Source: Perkinsus olseni
Taxonomy: Eukaryota > Perkinsozoa > Perkinsida
Assembly (NCBI GenBank): GCA_013115125.1
Contig: JABANN010000118.1
Span: forward strand, 1 to 64,000
Direction: 5' to 3'
DNA: 64,000 nucleotides
Shown here: positions 23,803 through 35,474 of the stretch, piece after piece
How positions within the stretch are numbered: position 1 is the stretch's first letter
Layout: the number at the start of each line of letters is the position of its first letter
Translations under genes and position numbers: made by a program
Notes under the pieces: generated by a model
Database searches by the model: none
Told to the model about the DNA's origin: nothing
What the model saw: only the letters and a program-made list of their open reading frames with translations

Positions 23803-26292
23803 GGAATGTCGACCAGAGTTCTTATCATGGCTTCGCTTAGCGAAGTTCGCCATTGTGATTGTAGATGCGTTACCTCGAGGTTCGAGAGTCGCGCGTCTCA
23901 GTCGGTGCAGATGCCATTGACTACTATCACCTTGGCTTAACGCTTTAACCATGCTTGCTTGTGGTGGTGTTGTAACCAGTTTCCGAGTGGGGTCGCAGGA
24001 AACTCGAACTACAAGTGATGTTGACAATACGTTCTGTAGAATGTGAATTCAATCCAACATACCGGTATGAAACCACTGAAGTCAAGCCCCATATAGAAGG
24101 AATCGGCATAATTGTAATATGCTAGTAACTTGCGGTGTACACTCACTTCAACATGACGTTGACAACATCCCTGGATTCATCCAGTACGACTAGCCTCCAG
24201 AATTGCCCAATGATTACTGACATTAAATGTTGTGAGTTGTTACAATATTACTGATGACACTGATCATGACTAAGAGGCCGCCAAGAAGGAAGCTAATGTT
24301 GTCGTTACCAACTCGCGACAGTTGCTTACCAAAGACTCTCAAGATCCCTTCGTAGGCTATGCGATATAATCTGCGCCGATTCAGATTCTGCGGTACAGAT
24401 TCTGTCCCCCAACTCCTCCGCTGACCTTGACTGGACATCACGGAGGAGGGTAGAGACTCAAGCCTCGCACCGTCTGCTAATAAGTCTGATTAAATCAGAC
24501 TCTACTCGCGTCTGTCGCAAGACGCCTTAGCACCTTCTCTGCTGTAATGGGGATTTCAGCGTAGAGCCTGGGTGGCTTAACCAGGTGGTATTCCAATGTT
24601 CGTCCACCATTGTTTCCTAAATGGTCTGTGTCATCTGAAAGTGGTTTATCGAAATTCCAGTTCATCCAAGATCGTGCCGTCTGAGCACAATCTGAGTGTT
24701 TGCTCAGTTTTTTCGGACACGTACTACCCCAACAACATTTTCGAAGGTGTTCGCTTCCGACAAAGATGTTGAGTTTGGCGTGTTCCCTCTACGAATTTTT
24801 CGCACGATTTCGGTTGGTCTTCTTCTCGTTTCGTCCAGAATTGATCCGTCCTTCTAGATTCCCTACACGATCGATTCACGCATATCGTACAGAGTTTGTA
24901 TTACAAATGCAGCTCGTAGAGCCACTGTAGTTCACTTGACCAGGTGCTTCGAGATGTCTTGAGCCACTATCTACTTGAGTCAAGTGACGCCTCGGCGGTG
25001 ACGCCCACTCTCCTGCACGCAAGCACACAGCTGTCTCTCGAAGCGGATTGCCTAGGATTTTCCCTCGACACACGATGTGTATCATTCGCTAAAATCCCGG
25101 TCTACCGTCCGCGAACTCGCTCAACATTGGAAAGGGAGCTCGTGTCGCGAATCGAACAGCCAAGGAGAAGGCACTTTTGCCTGGCGACCCCCCAACGTTA
25201 CGATCGATTCGAGACCGGGCTCAGCTGCCCAAGTCCCCATCATAGCGCGCGCTGGATGTTTCGATGGAATCATGTTTTTGACAAATCATGGCGCGGCCTC
25301 GTGGCTCAACAATGATGAACATCATCGTCCGATGACTCGTTTCTCATTATCTCCTCAGGCCCCTTGGGACCCTTTATGTTTTTATTTCTCTTGGCGGTGC
25401 CATCGGGGTGTCTGGCAGTCGGACGGATGAGGTAGTATCCAAAGGTTGACCATAGAAGATACAAATTTCGTTAGACTATGCCCTCTCCTCATCGATATCG
25501 ATAGCGTGCTTAGGACTAACACCCTCTCCCTCGGACACTCCCTTCATAGCGTATCCTTCGAGATGTGTGAAATGGATAAGCCAGAGGCCTGCGTATCCGA
25601 GAAGGCCCGGATCGACAAGTACGGCATATCGAACGCCGTTGAAACCGCAGGCCACGGCGGGGAGGAATACTACACCTTCATCAGAGTACTCGCTGATCGA
25701 TCCTTCGGTATTGGTCATGGGCCTCACTCAGGCCATCGGCACTCTAAGCAAGTGTCGCGTCCAACACGCTGATCTGATCAAACGGGGAGGGGTCTATTGG
25801 TGCGACAGTTGGGGCAAGAAGAAGTCGCAGCCTCCCATCACGCTGTAGTGGCAGCAGCAGCAGCAGCAGTTGATCGGCTTTTCTATGATCTGTATTTTCA
25901 GACACAAGGGGAACCTACTTGTCTTCATCCCTGGTCGAGATAAAGATACGGGAGAGGCTAAGACCTTCACCGCCAGACTTACCCTTCTCGATGAGCCGAG
26001 TTTAGGGAAAGGGAAAGATCTAGAGTTGAATGTAGTTGAAGGTGGGTCGTCACAGTGTGGTAAGATTCCTTTTCCGATCAGTACGCCATAGACCTCCGGA
26101 ACTGCGAGGTGGGGTCCGGGGAGGAGCTTCATTGCCAGGAGCCAATTCCCAATCATGTCCGAATTAAGTCGGGGTTCACAAATGCCGGTCAGAATGTAGT
26201 GTGATGATCGTGTCCTCCTCATGTCGGTGTACTCCGCCTCAGCGTTGTGTTGTTGGGCATGATTGATCGCCTGTAGGGGTCTACTGTGTATA
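23803..26292. other. Unassigned region, possible plus-strand exons
   Basis: No known family. Plus-strand pieces that read like protein are TIDSRPGSAAQVPIIARAG (about 25200-25255) and GNLLVFIPGRDKDTGEAKTF then DLELNVVEGG (25905-26050). Other parts look noncoding. A perfect 9+1+9 palindrome lies at 24483-24501 and a CAG microsatellite at 25851-25868. Confidence 0.25.
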
Positions 26293-27615
26293 ATGGCCGC
26301 TCTTCGTTCCCCCTATCCAGCTAAGGAGGATAACCTCTCCTATCAGCTATGCGACTTGGCCGCCTTCGATATCGACCACATCGACGCCAAGAAGGACGAC
26401 CTCGAGGAGATCGGTAGTGGACTGGAAGGGGCTGGAGGGTGTGGGGGTGATGCTTTCCTTCAGCTCGGGACAACACGCAGCTGCTCATCAATCGTATCTT
26501 CGACTTGCGAACTGAGTCCGCTGGCATCGCCGAAGGGCCGGTCTTCGCCACTCTTCCTGAGGTAGTGGGTTCTGGAATGAGTCTCGTGGCGCTTGAAGAT
26601 GGAGGTGTTGATCAGGCGACTCAGCTTGCTCGCCAGCCTGATGGCCTTGTCGTTCGACTCCCTCGCGAGAAGCCGCTCCCCAAGCCAAAGCCGATGACAA
26701 GGTAATTTGATCGACTCTGAGATGGCTCGATACCGCCGTCCTCTCAGGTGGGAGAAGTTCGCGAAGGAGAAGGGCTTGGATGCTAAGAAGAAGCGTAGTA
26801 GAATGGTGTGGGATGAGACGTCGAAGGACTGGGTGCCGAGGTGAGGACCCCCGTCGACCGTGCTGAAGGTGAAGGACGACTGTCAGGTGGGGCCCTAATT
26901 CTATTAAGCATAACCAGGAGAAGATGAACTGGTTGGTGGAGGTCGATGAGGATCGCGGAGATAATCCGTAGGAGAGGTCCCGGGTTCGATTCTTGGGGAG
27001 GGTAATTATTTTAAGGTACGAGGATCCGTTTGCTAAGCAGAAGGCCATCGAGAAGCTCGGCCAGGCGAAGCAGAAGGTTCGCGAGATGAGGAACAAACTC
27101 GAGGGAGTTGGCAAGAAGTTGCCTGCCGGTACGCAACTTGAATCGGGAAAAGTCGCTGTCATCCGATTCTGAAGGTATATCGGGCGGTCCTGAATTGGGG
27201 TCCATCAAGCGTGGTACGATCAACCTGAAGGAGAGCTTGGCCCGAGCGCAGAAGAGTTCCGCATCGAGCGGGAAGTAAGTTGGGTGCTATTAGCCTTCGA
27301 GTAGTTGAAGGCCGCGGGCTCAGGTTCGACAAACGACAGAAGAACGAAAAGGAAGTACCCGTTGCGAAGCGTCGGAAGGTTAACACTGCTGTACGTCTCG
27401 AAGTGATGGTGGGGCGAATATCTGTTGCTGATTAGACTCCTATTAATGAGGAGAAGTCGAAGAACCTCGCAGTGATCGGCCGCTTGATGAAGGGCGAGAC
27501 CACGTCCACTGGTACAGTGAAGGTTGATAAGAAGAAGGCGGCAGGATGGGGGCAGACCCTCCACGAAGCCGCTCGGAAGGAGGAAAAAGCTCAGAGTGGC
27601 GGAGCGAAGAAGTGA
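26293..27615 (+). CDS. RRS1: Ribosome biogenesis regulatory protein RRS1
   Basis: RRS1 (with Rpf2) loads 5S RNP onto pre-60S ribosomes in the nucleolus. The start is the Met at 26293 (MAALRSPYPAKEDN). Exons give the LSYQLCDLAAFDID segment, DNTQLLINRIFDLRTES, FATLPE, the signature RLPREKPLPKPKPMTRWEKF, AKEKGLDAKKKRSRMVWDE, NWLVEVDED, PYEDPFAKQKAIEKLGQAKQ and a basic tail. The stop is at 27613-27615 after GGAKK. The order matches the family. Introns are short; the one at 26968-27015 carries a T-arm/B-box. Confidence 0.88.
26968..27015 (+). repeat. Intron carrying a tRNA T-arm/B-box (sense)
   Basis: A 48-bp intron of RRS1 set by joining DRGDN to PYEDPFAKQ across a split Pro codon. It reads GTAGGAGAGGTCCCGGGTTC then GATTCTTGGGG: T-stem, TTCGATT loop and partner. 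The string GTCCCGGGTTCGATTC is shared exactly with the Rab6 intron at 60645. Confidence 0.88.
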
Positions 27616-28273
27616 GGGGATGCCCGATAACATGTGGATGAATCAACCAGAAGGCAAGACGTATTTTCGCTTAGGAAGAAGGCTCACCGATGAACCCCTA
27701 CAGTGAAGCTCTACAGGCTGCTGCTGTTTCACTTACCAACGTTAGTTCCAGTTTCACACCGAACTCGCTTGTGCCTTCAGTAACTCACAGGGGAGTGCGA
27801 TTGGGCCGTGATGATAAAGTCGCTCAACTCGACCCTCCCGGTAAATTACAACGAATAAGTAGGACCCTACGATTCAGAGTGTTAACTCGAGTACACGACC
27901 TGGACGGAGGCATTGGTTACAGACCGTATCTCGATGCTCGTCTGTCGAAGGGCTGTCGCCATATCGCTGAAGATGAGGACGCAGTCTTTCCCGTGTAATG
28001 TTCCGTATCGAGTGCCGGTCGACTGCCCCCGTTGGATCATATCTGTACTGAACCAAAGACCGCGCTGGTGTACAGATCTGTTGTTGATGAGTTTCAAAAC
28101 AGTTTCTTGCTTTATGCGGTAGAATGGACTAAAATCAGACATCGACGGGGTTTGCTAGCTCGGCACGCATATCCAGGTGTGTCCTGCGACGTCCGCTGCA
28201 TCGAAGAGCTCAAAATGGCTTTCAAAGGGTCAATGTCCCCAGAGAGCCCTGGCTGCATAGCACGCTACTATAA
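27616..28273. other. Spacer between RRS1 and tRNA genes
   Basis: Short frames on both strands, including an 86-codon minus-strand one near 27882-28142, none with recognisable conservation. I see no definite gene. Confidence 0.4.
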
Positions 28274-28347
28274 GCTGGAATGGTCTAGTTGGTTATGACG
28301 ACTGCCTATCACGCAGTAGGTCCCGAGTTCGATTCTCGGTTCCAGTA
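28274..28347 (+). tRNA. tRNA-Asp with unusual anticodon AUC
   Basis: A full cloverleaf can be drawn. The acceptor GCTGGAA pairs with TTCCAGT (first pair G-T). The D arm is GTC...GAC with A-box TGGTCTAGTTGG. The anticodon stem ACTGC/GCAGT is perfect around loop CTATCAC, and the T arm CCGAG/CTCGG holds TTCGATT. The anticodon read from the loop is ATC, which would decode GAU as Asp; eukaryotic tRNA-Asp normally has GTC. It may be a functional variant or a young pseudogene. Confidence 0.75.
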
Positions 28348-28413
28348 TATTTGAACAAAAGTCAACGCCTCGATTCCTCGGGCTAAGCCGGTTGAGCTGT
28401 GTGTAGGTCATCA

Positions 28414-28486
28414 TCCGATGTAGTCTAGCTGGTTAGGATTCGTGGCTCTCACCCACGCGACCGGGGTTCGAGTCCCCGCATCGGAA
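28414..28486 (+). tRNA. tRNA-Glu (CUC anticodon)
   Basis: A complete cloverleaf: acceptor TCCGATG/CATCGGA, D arm with TAGTCTAGCTGGTTAGGAT, anticodon stem CGTGG/CCACG with loop CTCTCAC (anticodon CTC), T arm CGGGG/CCCCG with TTCGAGT. No intron. It lies 67 bp after the tRNA-Asp gene on the same strand. Confidence 0.92.
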
Positions 28487-28489
28487 ATT

Positions 28490-28952
28490 TTTCGAGCATT
28501 CAACCCACGTCGCTTCGAGTTACCGTTCGCATCAGTTTACGTACACTTATTCCTCGCTTGCAGTTCGGCTTTGAAGGCACAGACTTTGATACCGCTATCT
28601 CTACCAGCCCAACACTCTTAATCGTATCACAGGCTTCCTGACCTTCGTCATTTGCGCCAGCGCATCCATCGAGCGTTGTGATGTCAGCGAAAGGCTCAGG
28701 CATCTTCAGTGGGCCAACTCTTCGCGAGCCACTGGGTGGCTGTCTCGACCGACATGGGTATACTGTCAATGTAGCCACCTTGTCAAAAGGGGATTCCGAA
28801 GATCTTTTGGTTCGCGGGGTTCCGAGTGGGTGGGACGGGGACAACAGATTGTGAGCTGGATTCAAACTGAACACCCGAATCATCCAGATTGATTGACCAA
28901 CCAAATGCTGTCACGCATCGCTGATGATACAGAATTCAGACCATATTGCTTC
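28490..28952. other. Spacer between tRNA-Glu and the RBM22 stop
   Basis: A 134-codon minus-strand frame (28500-28904) lies directly downstream of RBM22 and shows no recognised motif. I cannot tell whether it is a small gene or 3' untranslated sequence. Confidence 0.35.
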
Positions 28953-30882
28953 TCACTGCTTCTTGTCCTGACGAGCCCGCTGCTCCGGAGTGGCCACGGG
29001 GATGGGGGCATTCCCGTGTACCATCGGGTTCATACTCGGATACACCCCAGATCCTGCTGGTGCCAATGCGGTCCTGATCATCGTAACAATCTAGGCGTGC
29101 TGCTCCCAGACAACGAGGGGCGTGCTGCTCCCAGACAACGACGAGGGGCGTGCTGCTCCCAGACAACAACGAGGACAATTCCCTAACCCCGTAGTACTGT
29201 TTGATAGCGGAGCCCTCGGCAGCGGCCTGGACTAGGGCTGACGAGCTAGCCGACATACCTCCACCCTTCGGCTTGGCCCATGATACTCGAAGGCGCTAAC
29301 AGGACCACACAATACTCGCGACTACAACCCACGCGTTCTCATGGAACTCACCGCTCCGTTAATAACCAGATTGCTGCCACCCTTCTCAGCAGCGGCCTTC
29401 TCAGCTGACTGACGGCTTGTGAACTCGACGAATGCGCCTGGGATTTCAGGTCAATGCAGAGGGAATGTAGATCATTCGCTCGCTTACAGTTGGATTTCTC
29501 CACGAGAACGATGGAGTCGATTTGGCCGAACTCCTCAAATTCCGCACGAATGTTGCTCTCCCCAATCTGCGCGTTGGGATCGATTCCACCTGCCAAAACA
29601 CAAGCGAGAGAATACTATTCTCAATGCATTAATATGCTATTGATAATTGCTGCAAAATACGAGAATAACGAGCACATTCCGCTACGATGAGGCAATCAGA
29701 GATTTGTCATTCCGATAATGGGGGGACGACCGTCCACAGCCTGCCCGTCTCCCAGCCGCAATCTTCCAAACCCCATAGTACCAATATACAGTGTAGTGAT
29801 TGACGTATCCTGAGGAGCTTCCATCTGGAACTTCTCGGCAGCCTGTTTGAGTATCTTCTTAGCCACAGGATCGTCTGTACCGTGATACCTGCAGACGGGA
29901 CGAGTGGTCGGCGAAAGTCCCCTTGAACAGGGCCATCCTTGACCAGACTCTCGCACTGCTAGCCCTACTAACCTGTCTCTGATATTCTGGTCGTTCAAGT
30001 CGTTGCCTTCGGGCTTGGGCATCTCATGACGGTACCTGCAGAGGATAACAATGAGCACCCAGCCGATCACAGTCAGCGAATATCCTACGGGCACTCGTCT
30101 CCTCTATTGCATGTGCCCTTAACGAAGAAGGAGCATATCCGTGCTTGGTTTCGTTCGTAGTAAGGTGCAGTCCGAGCCAGCTGAGGTGAGGGCAGGTCAG
30201 ACCGTGAAGCCTGAGCCCAGTGCAGTCCGTTGTACCTTCTGTAGCATGGGATGATGCTTGAGTTTCCCGTAGGTTAAGGCGGGGTTGGCATTTTGAGAGT
30301 TGTTGAGAGCTTGGTAGTCCCGGCCTACAGTTGACTCAGGCAGGGTCAACTTCTCCGCTTCAGACAGGAACTGACCACCATCAAGTTTGGATGCTTCAGA
30401 GATCTCTCATCAATCTCACCTTATCTCGGACCTGCACCGGCAGGCCGAAGTCGAGGTCGAAGATACAAACTTGACAGACGTTTTTCATCCTCGCACAGTT
30501 CTGGCAGAGCACAGTCTGCTTGTACCTACACACTAAGTTCAGGCCGCCTTCTCCTACCACTACCATGGAGGATCTAGGAGCTATTCGGCCATACTGAGTA
30601 TACAGGAGATGCCGTGTTACTACTAATACTACTACCTTCCCTTGGAGCCAGCCTTCCATCGGAACATAGTGTAGGGCCGTTCACATATCTTACATTCATC
30701 GCCCATCGGCTCCTTTTGCATTCTAACGTAGGGGTTGTCACCTAAGAAGGCCGTCTGACTTCAACTGTGTGTCCAAGGCTGAGGGTAGTACCGAGACAAG
30801 TCTCGCAGACGATGGGGAAGGTGGCCTCCTCTGCCCCTATGTGATTCACGCCGGAGACTATCTGCTCTCCACGCTCTCCCAT
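28953..30882 (-). CDS. RBM22: Pre-mRNA-splicing factor RBM22/ECM2/SLT11
   Basis: RBM22 (yeast Ecm2/Cwc2 roles) contacts U6 snRNA and the intron in the catalytic spliceosome. The start at 30880-30882 gives [21 protein letters not shown] (first zinc-binding CxxC), then [20 protein letters not shown] with the second zinc knuckle and [11 protein letters not shown]. Next is a CCCH finger split by an intron ([19 protein letters not shown]), [20 protein letters not shown], and an [58 protein letters not shown]. It ends [14 protein letters not shown] with the stop at 28953-28955. All family elements are in the right order. A late intron contains a triple tandem repeat (29094-29174). The tepsin gene starts about 200 bp away on the other strand, so the two likely share a promoter region. 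Confidence 0.93.
29094..29174. repeat. Three tandem copies of a ~24-27 bp unit inside an RBM22 intron
   Basis: The unit GGCGTGCTGCTCCCAGACAA plus CGAG is repeated three times, with an extra triplet (CGA or CAA) in later copies. It falls between the RBM22 exons ending IKQYYG and the last exon, so it is intronic. Confidence 0.85.
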
Positions 30883-31083
30883 GGTGGAATAACAAGGAGA
30901 AATATAATGTAACAACTACGTATAGTTGTTGGAGACACAACTCAAAATTGCGTCACGCGCCACGAAATTCACTTCGTCTTCAAGTTCGTCGTGGTTGATG
31001 ATCGTTCGTGATGGAGATCGTCCGAGTGCCTTTCCCGCTTTGGCAGTTCTCGCCTTCCCTCCCGTATCGGATTGACTGTTTTA
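30883..31083. promoter_or_regulatory. Divergent intergenic region between RBM22 and the tepsin-like gene
   Basis: This 200-bp spacer must hold both 5' regions. It contains the near-palindrome AACAACTACGTATAGTTGTT (30911-30930) and a copy of the AATTTCGTGGCGCGTGACGC motif on the minus strand (30950-30969), which may sit in a 5'-UTR intron of RBM22. No TATA-like box is evident to me. Confidence 0.55.
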
Positions 31084-33528
31084 ATGGATCGAGGACTCCT
31101 CAATCGAGCCACCACTGCAGATGCTCAGCCAACACCGGGGTATATGTACCTCGAAATAGCCAGTAATAGTACTTCCATCTTGACCTATTCCGTATCTCGC
31201 GCGCTGCGAGCTAGGATACTTTCAATCATACCCAACTAACGTCATGGCGTTTCAGAAATGACATATGCGCCGAACGGGTCGCATCAGTTAGAGGATTACC
31301 TGTGCAATAAGATAGCCTCGAAAGATGACGCCAATGTTAAGTTCAAGTGTTTGAGGATAATACGGTAGTCGTGATGGGCAGTAGGGGATCTCTAGGTTGG
31401 CGACGATTCAGGAATATCTTGGATCCGGATGCTCAAGTACAAGCTAGCATGGACTTCAAGAAGAGGATGCAACGGTGAGGAGTTGGGCAAGTTGTGGTAC
31501 GACTTTGCAGACGTAAGTCCACCTCAGGCGAGCTGATGTGGTTAAATCCTGCCGTATGTTCCGTGGTCCTGTGGACCCACTTCGAGGCGATGCGCCCAAT
31601 AAGGCCGTCCGAGAGGAGGCCGAGGCGGCGTTAACGATGATATTCAACGAGGCCACTATTGGCCAACCACATCAGCAGCAGCCGACCGCTGCTGCTGCCC
31701 CGTACTCGGGCCTCCATGATCGGATTAAGGTCATACCACACGCAAGTGCTGTCGGGTAGGATCATCTTCCACAGGGCTTTGGATCGACTCCGGGTGGTCC
31801 AGCTGGTCCCCCTCCAGCGTGGGGTGGGGCTCCTTCCCAACAGCAACAGCAACAGCAACAGCAGCCTCTGCCGTATCCAGGTAAGACCGGTCTGTTACGT
31901 TAGGTGTGGTATTGGTTACCTAGGTGGCGTCTATCCTGGTCCGCCTATCAGCACTGGACGGATGCAGGGATTTGGAAATCCTGAATTCAACGACTTCAAC
32001 AACAATCAGCAGGTAGTCTCCTCCTCCCCGTAGTTCAGTCCCCGGACCCTCCCCGTCAGGCCTCCGCTGGTAGCAGCATTGCCGGCAAGGTGGGCCAGGC
32101 GGCCGCCAGTGCGGCCAGTGTTTTATCATCAGCCTATCAGAGATGGCATGGCGGTGGAAGCGGTACTAATGCCGGAACGCCTTCGCAGTACTCAGGATAC
32201 GGGTAGTACTGGAAAGCGTGTAAAGCCGTTGGTCATTACCATCGCCTTAGGCCAACCCCTGGATACGGGAATGGGTTCCCCGGTGGGCAGGAGTATAACC
32301 ATTATGGCCAATCGGATAGGGGCATGTGGGTGCCGCCTTCAGTGGATAAGGTAAGGATTGCTTCGCTCCGCTGTTGGTGAAATTGTGGTATGTTAGTCGG
32401 CTGAGAGGACGCAGATGACGGTGGCGGCGCCAAGTGGCGAACAGCAGCATCGGACCGCTGAGTACCGGCTGGTCAGTCAGTTGGCTAGTGGCTCGGTCAC
32501 CGTTGGGGTGAGCAGATCGAAGAATCTTTAGGATGCGCGTGCTCAAGATACGTTCAGGTCTTTTTGACGAGGGTCACTGGGGAATCTTCCGACTATGACA
32601 TGACCGAGATCGCGTCGGAGCTGGCAGGTCGCATCACCAAGGGCCATCCTCAGGCGAGGCTTCGAGCTCTTCGGGTAGTGGAAGGCCTTGCTGACAAGGA
32701 GGAGGTAATGGACCCTCATCGCCGTCACTGCGCCACGAAATTGCCTCTAGGTGCGGGACATCTGCACGGATTGTGTCTCCGATCCTCATGCTCTGCCTCA
32801 AATTTGCCGAGCGACTGCGGCTCGAGTGAGCAGAGCTTTGCAGGGCACCACTGGCCCCCGGCCGCCAGCAGCAGCGGCCCCCGCCCAGCCGTCGATGCCT
32901 GACCTGCTGGACTTGGGCGGAGGGGACACCTCGGCCGATGAGCAGACGAAGAAGAAGCCGGAGGCAGCGAAGAACGGTGGTGATGATCTGCTGCTGCTTG
33001 GGGAAGCTGACCTCATTGATGCACCGGTGAAGTCGAGTGCCGCAGAGGTCGACCTGTCTGGATTGAACCTGGGTCAATCGGTACCCGCAGGGAGTAGCAG
33101 TAACAGTCAGCTTCTGCCTGACTTCCAACCGGCTAGCGATAATCTTCTCGGGGCGCAATCGCCGTCGGGGGTCTTGCCCACCCAGCAGGCCACAACGCTG
33201 CTGCCGGACTTGGCCGTAGGCAGCATACAGGCAAACGGCAGACAACAGCAGAGCTACGCGGCGGGCCGATCGGGGTCGGACGGGTTGGACACCCCTGGGG
33301 GCCAGCAGCTGGATGACATCTTCGCCAAGGCCGCTGCCAAGGCTGCTGCTCAGGCCGCGGGTGGACCACCGAACGTGAGTCGAGGGAACGCTCCCATCCT
33401 CGTTACCCCTTTTGCGTCTTCAGGTAACTAATAGCGGCATGAGAAGCCAGCAGCAGCAAGCAGCAGCTGGTCCTCCATCTTCATCATCGGCCTTCAGTTT
33501 TATCGGCAGTGGTAGTGTCAGGCGGTGA
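31084..33528 (+). CDS. Tepsin-like ENTH-domain protein (AP-4 accessory protein family)
   Basis: Tepsin binds the AP-4 coat on trans-Golgi vesicles. The start ATG at 31084 gives MDRGLLNRATTADAQPTPGY and MYLEIA, then the exons KMTYAPNGSHQLEDYLCNKI, DDANVKFKCLRIIR, NILDPDAQVQASMDFK and FRGPVDPLRGDAPNKAVREE. This is the ENTH order of tepsin including the PxDPLxGD motif. A Gln/Pro/Gly-rich linker with a polyQ tract follows. A second helical part (DYDMTEIASELAGRITKGHP, RALRVVEGLADKEE) may be the VHS-like domain. The C-terminal tail has MPDLLDLGG and DDLLLLGEADLI (acidic-dileucine-like adaptor motifs) and ends AFSFIGSGSVRR, stop 33526-33528. I am fairly sure of the family and less sure of exon limits in 31900-32600. 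Confidence 0.78.
32705..32750 (+). repeat. Intron with the AATTTCGTGGCGC motif in reverse
   Basis: A 46-bp intron between DKEE and VRDIC of the tepsin-like gene. It contains CCGTCACTGCGCCACGAAAT then T at 32722-32742, the reverse complement of the 21 bases at 19554-19574. Confidence 0.88.
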
Positions 33529-33641
33529 TGTTTGTACCGATATGCTACTATTAGTGTTTCTTTGGAAGAGGGCATGGTCGTGTTACCGCAGTGGAGGAAC
33601 TCAACGCAAGCGGGGGGGGGGTTGAAATTAATATGATCGAA

Positions 33642-35120
33642 CTAATTAGTGTCATCATCGGGGGGAGGGTCGTCAGGAGGGGCGCCGGGCAAGGTGACTC
33701 CCAAGGGGACTGAGGAGGGCCGTGACAGTAGCAGAGTTGGGTAGCAGCGACTTGCCTTTGCCGATAAACCTGACGACGGCGGCGTAGGGGGAAGGGGAGG
33801 AGAGGATGGACGATTGGCAATCAGCCAAGAGCAGCCGGGCGGCAGCCTTGAGGAGTTCAGTTTCATCGGAGGGTCGAGGCAGACGCTTCCCCTCGGCCAA
33901 GCCTTTCTCGAACTCTGAGGGGGTGTCGTCGGTGGGATTCGAAGAGAGTGGCCTACTAGTGCAGAGAGTGTCGTGGATGGTCCGAAGCCAGCCCTGACTC
34001 TCCGCTATCTGAGACGACACCAGTGTTGGCGAACCTATTCCCACTATCACCTCATCTTGGTCATCCTCCACGTTACAGACTGTTGTATCATTACTAATGA
34101 TGACGGGGGTATCAGTGCCAGCGCTGCTGCTGTACATGGCCACGCTCGGGGGGTTCTCAGAGGTCGCCGCCAGGCAATCGTCACGACTAAGCCTGTCCTG
34201 ATGCCTTGGAAGGAGGCCGTTTAGCTGACGACGAGCTCACCCGCTGTCAAGCTGATTGAAGCTGATGAAGGTTGTCTTCCTCGCGTAACTGGGCAGCGGC
34301 GGCGGGCCCTTCTTTCGGGGTGGCGGATCGAAGGCTAGTTTCAAGTTGATGCCACCGGGCAGGCTCCTACGGGATTGGGCCGGGGCCGGCGGCGGCGACC
34401 GAGGATGAGTCGGGGGACTCTCGTCAGGGATCTGAGGATGGACCAGCTACCTCAGCCGCCGAAGGAAGCATCATTCCCACCAGTGTTAGCTCCGACAGGC
34501 CGGACAGTCGAGTGCGATCGGCATAATCCTCGTCGAGATCGTTTTCCTTGTTCGAGGAGGAGACGGCCAGGGGAGTGTGGAAGGACTCCGAGGGCGCCTC
34601 CTCGTCGATTATGGGCGAGCCACTTTCATGGTCGATCGAAAGGGACTTTTCCGTCTCTGGCATCCTCAGTAACCTCAACTTCTCCCTTTTGATCTGTCTA
34701 GTTAGCCTCTCCCTTTCCGTGATGAGCTGCCTTCGGTCCTCCTGAGGGCTCCTCCCGCGGCGTGGCTACCCCGCCCCCTCACCTCTAGTGCTGCTGTGCT
34801 CGATTCCCCCGCCTGCTCTTGCGACCGTAACTGCTGCTGAAGGGCATCGCGATCGCGATTGGCTACCATCTAGAAGAAGGTACCCTCGCTGGTGACGGCC
34901 GATGGCCTTACCAGCTCAGTCTTGGTAGCAAGATGGGCCTCTACTGTGGCTACCACTCGCCGGTGCACAGCCATGGGAGGTAGGAACCTGACACTGATGG
35001 TAGTGATGGCGGCGCGAGGGACGATAAGGTCGATGGCCCACTCGAATGGTCGGGTCTTCTCAGACTGGTATGTTGAGGATTTGGTTAGGGCCGCGGACGA
35101 GGGTATTGGCGCGCCTCGGT
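33642..35120 (-). CDS. Unknown acidic coiled-coil protein
   Basis: Exons on the minus strand read RPFEWAIDLIVPRAAITTI and VRFLPPMAVHRRVVATVEA (34870-35090). After a short intron comes MVANRDRDALQQQLRSQEQ, then RRQLITERERLTRQIKREKL (coil) and a Ser/Glu/Asp-rich stretch. The last long exon (34143 to about 33673) contains LRTIHDTLCTS, EFEKGLAEGKRLPRPSDETE and LLKAAARLLLADCQSSIL. No family is recognised. A candidate N-terminal exon near 35549 (MGTPFIKFNGG) may belong to it. The C-terminal frame is uncertain between a stop at 33673 and one at 33642. Confidence 0.45.
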
Positions 35121-35424
35121 GAGCGGACCATGGCTGCTGCTGTTGCTTGTACGGCGCGTTGACCGCTGAAGCGGGACAGTCTATCAGCTCACTACCCGAG
35201 CGTTGTGATCACCTGTCCGAGCAGCGAGGAGGTCTCTCAGTCTCGCTGCTAATTCTGGTTGGGACCCCCGTTGACCGTCATACCTCCGACTCATCCTTGG
35301 TGGGCAGCAACACTGGTGGGGGCCTTACCCTATGGACTACTATCAAGACTGACAACACAACACTCTTAAAGCCTAGCGAAAGCAGTGACGTTAAGGAAGA
35401 CCACTGGGGTAGAGGGTGATACCG

Positions 35425-35474
35425 TATCTTGCGCCCGGGTGACGCGCGCGCAATTATTGGGCGTGCGCAAGATA
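35425..35474. repeat. Stem-loop with 10-bp arms in a CpG-rich patch
   Basis: TATCTTGCGC at 35425-35434 is matched perfectly by GCGCAAGATA at 35465-35474. The loop is GC-alternating, and CTTGCAA-type repeats follow (35475-35500). Confidence 0.8.
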
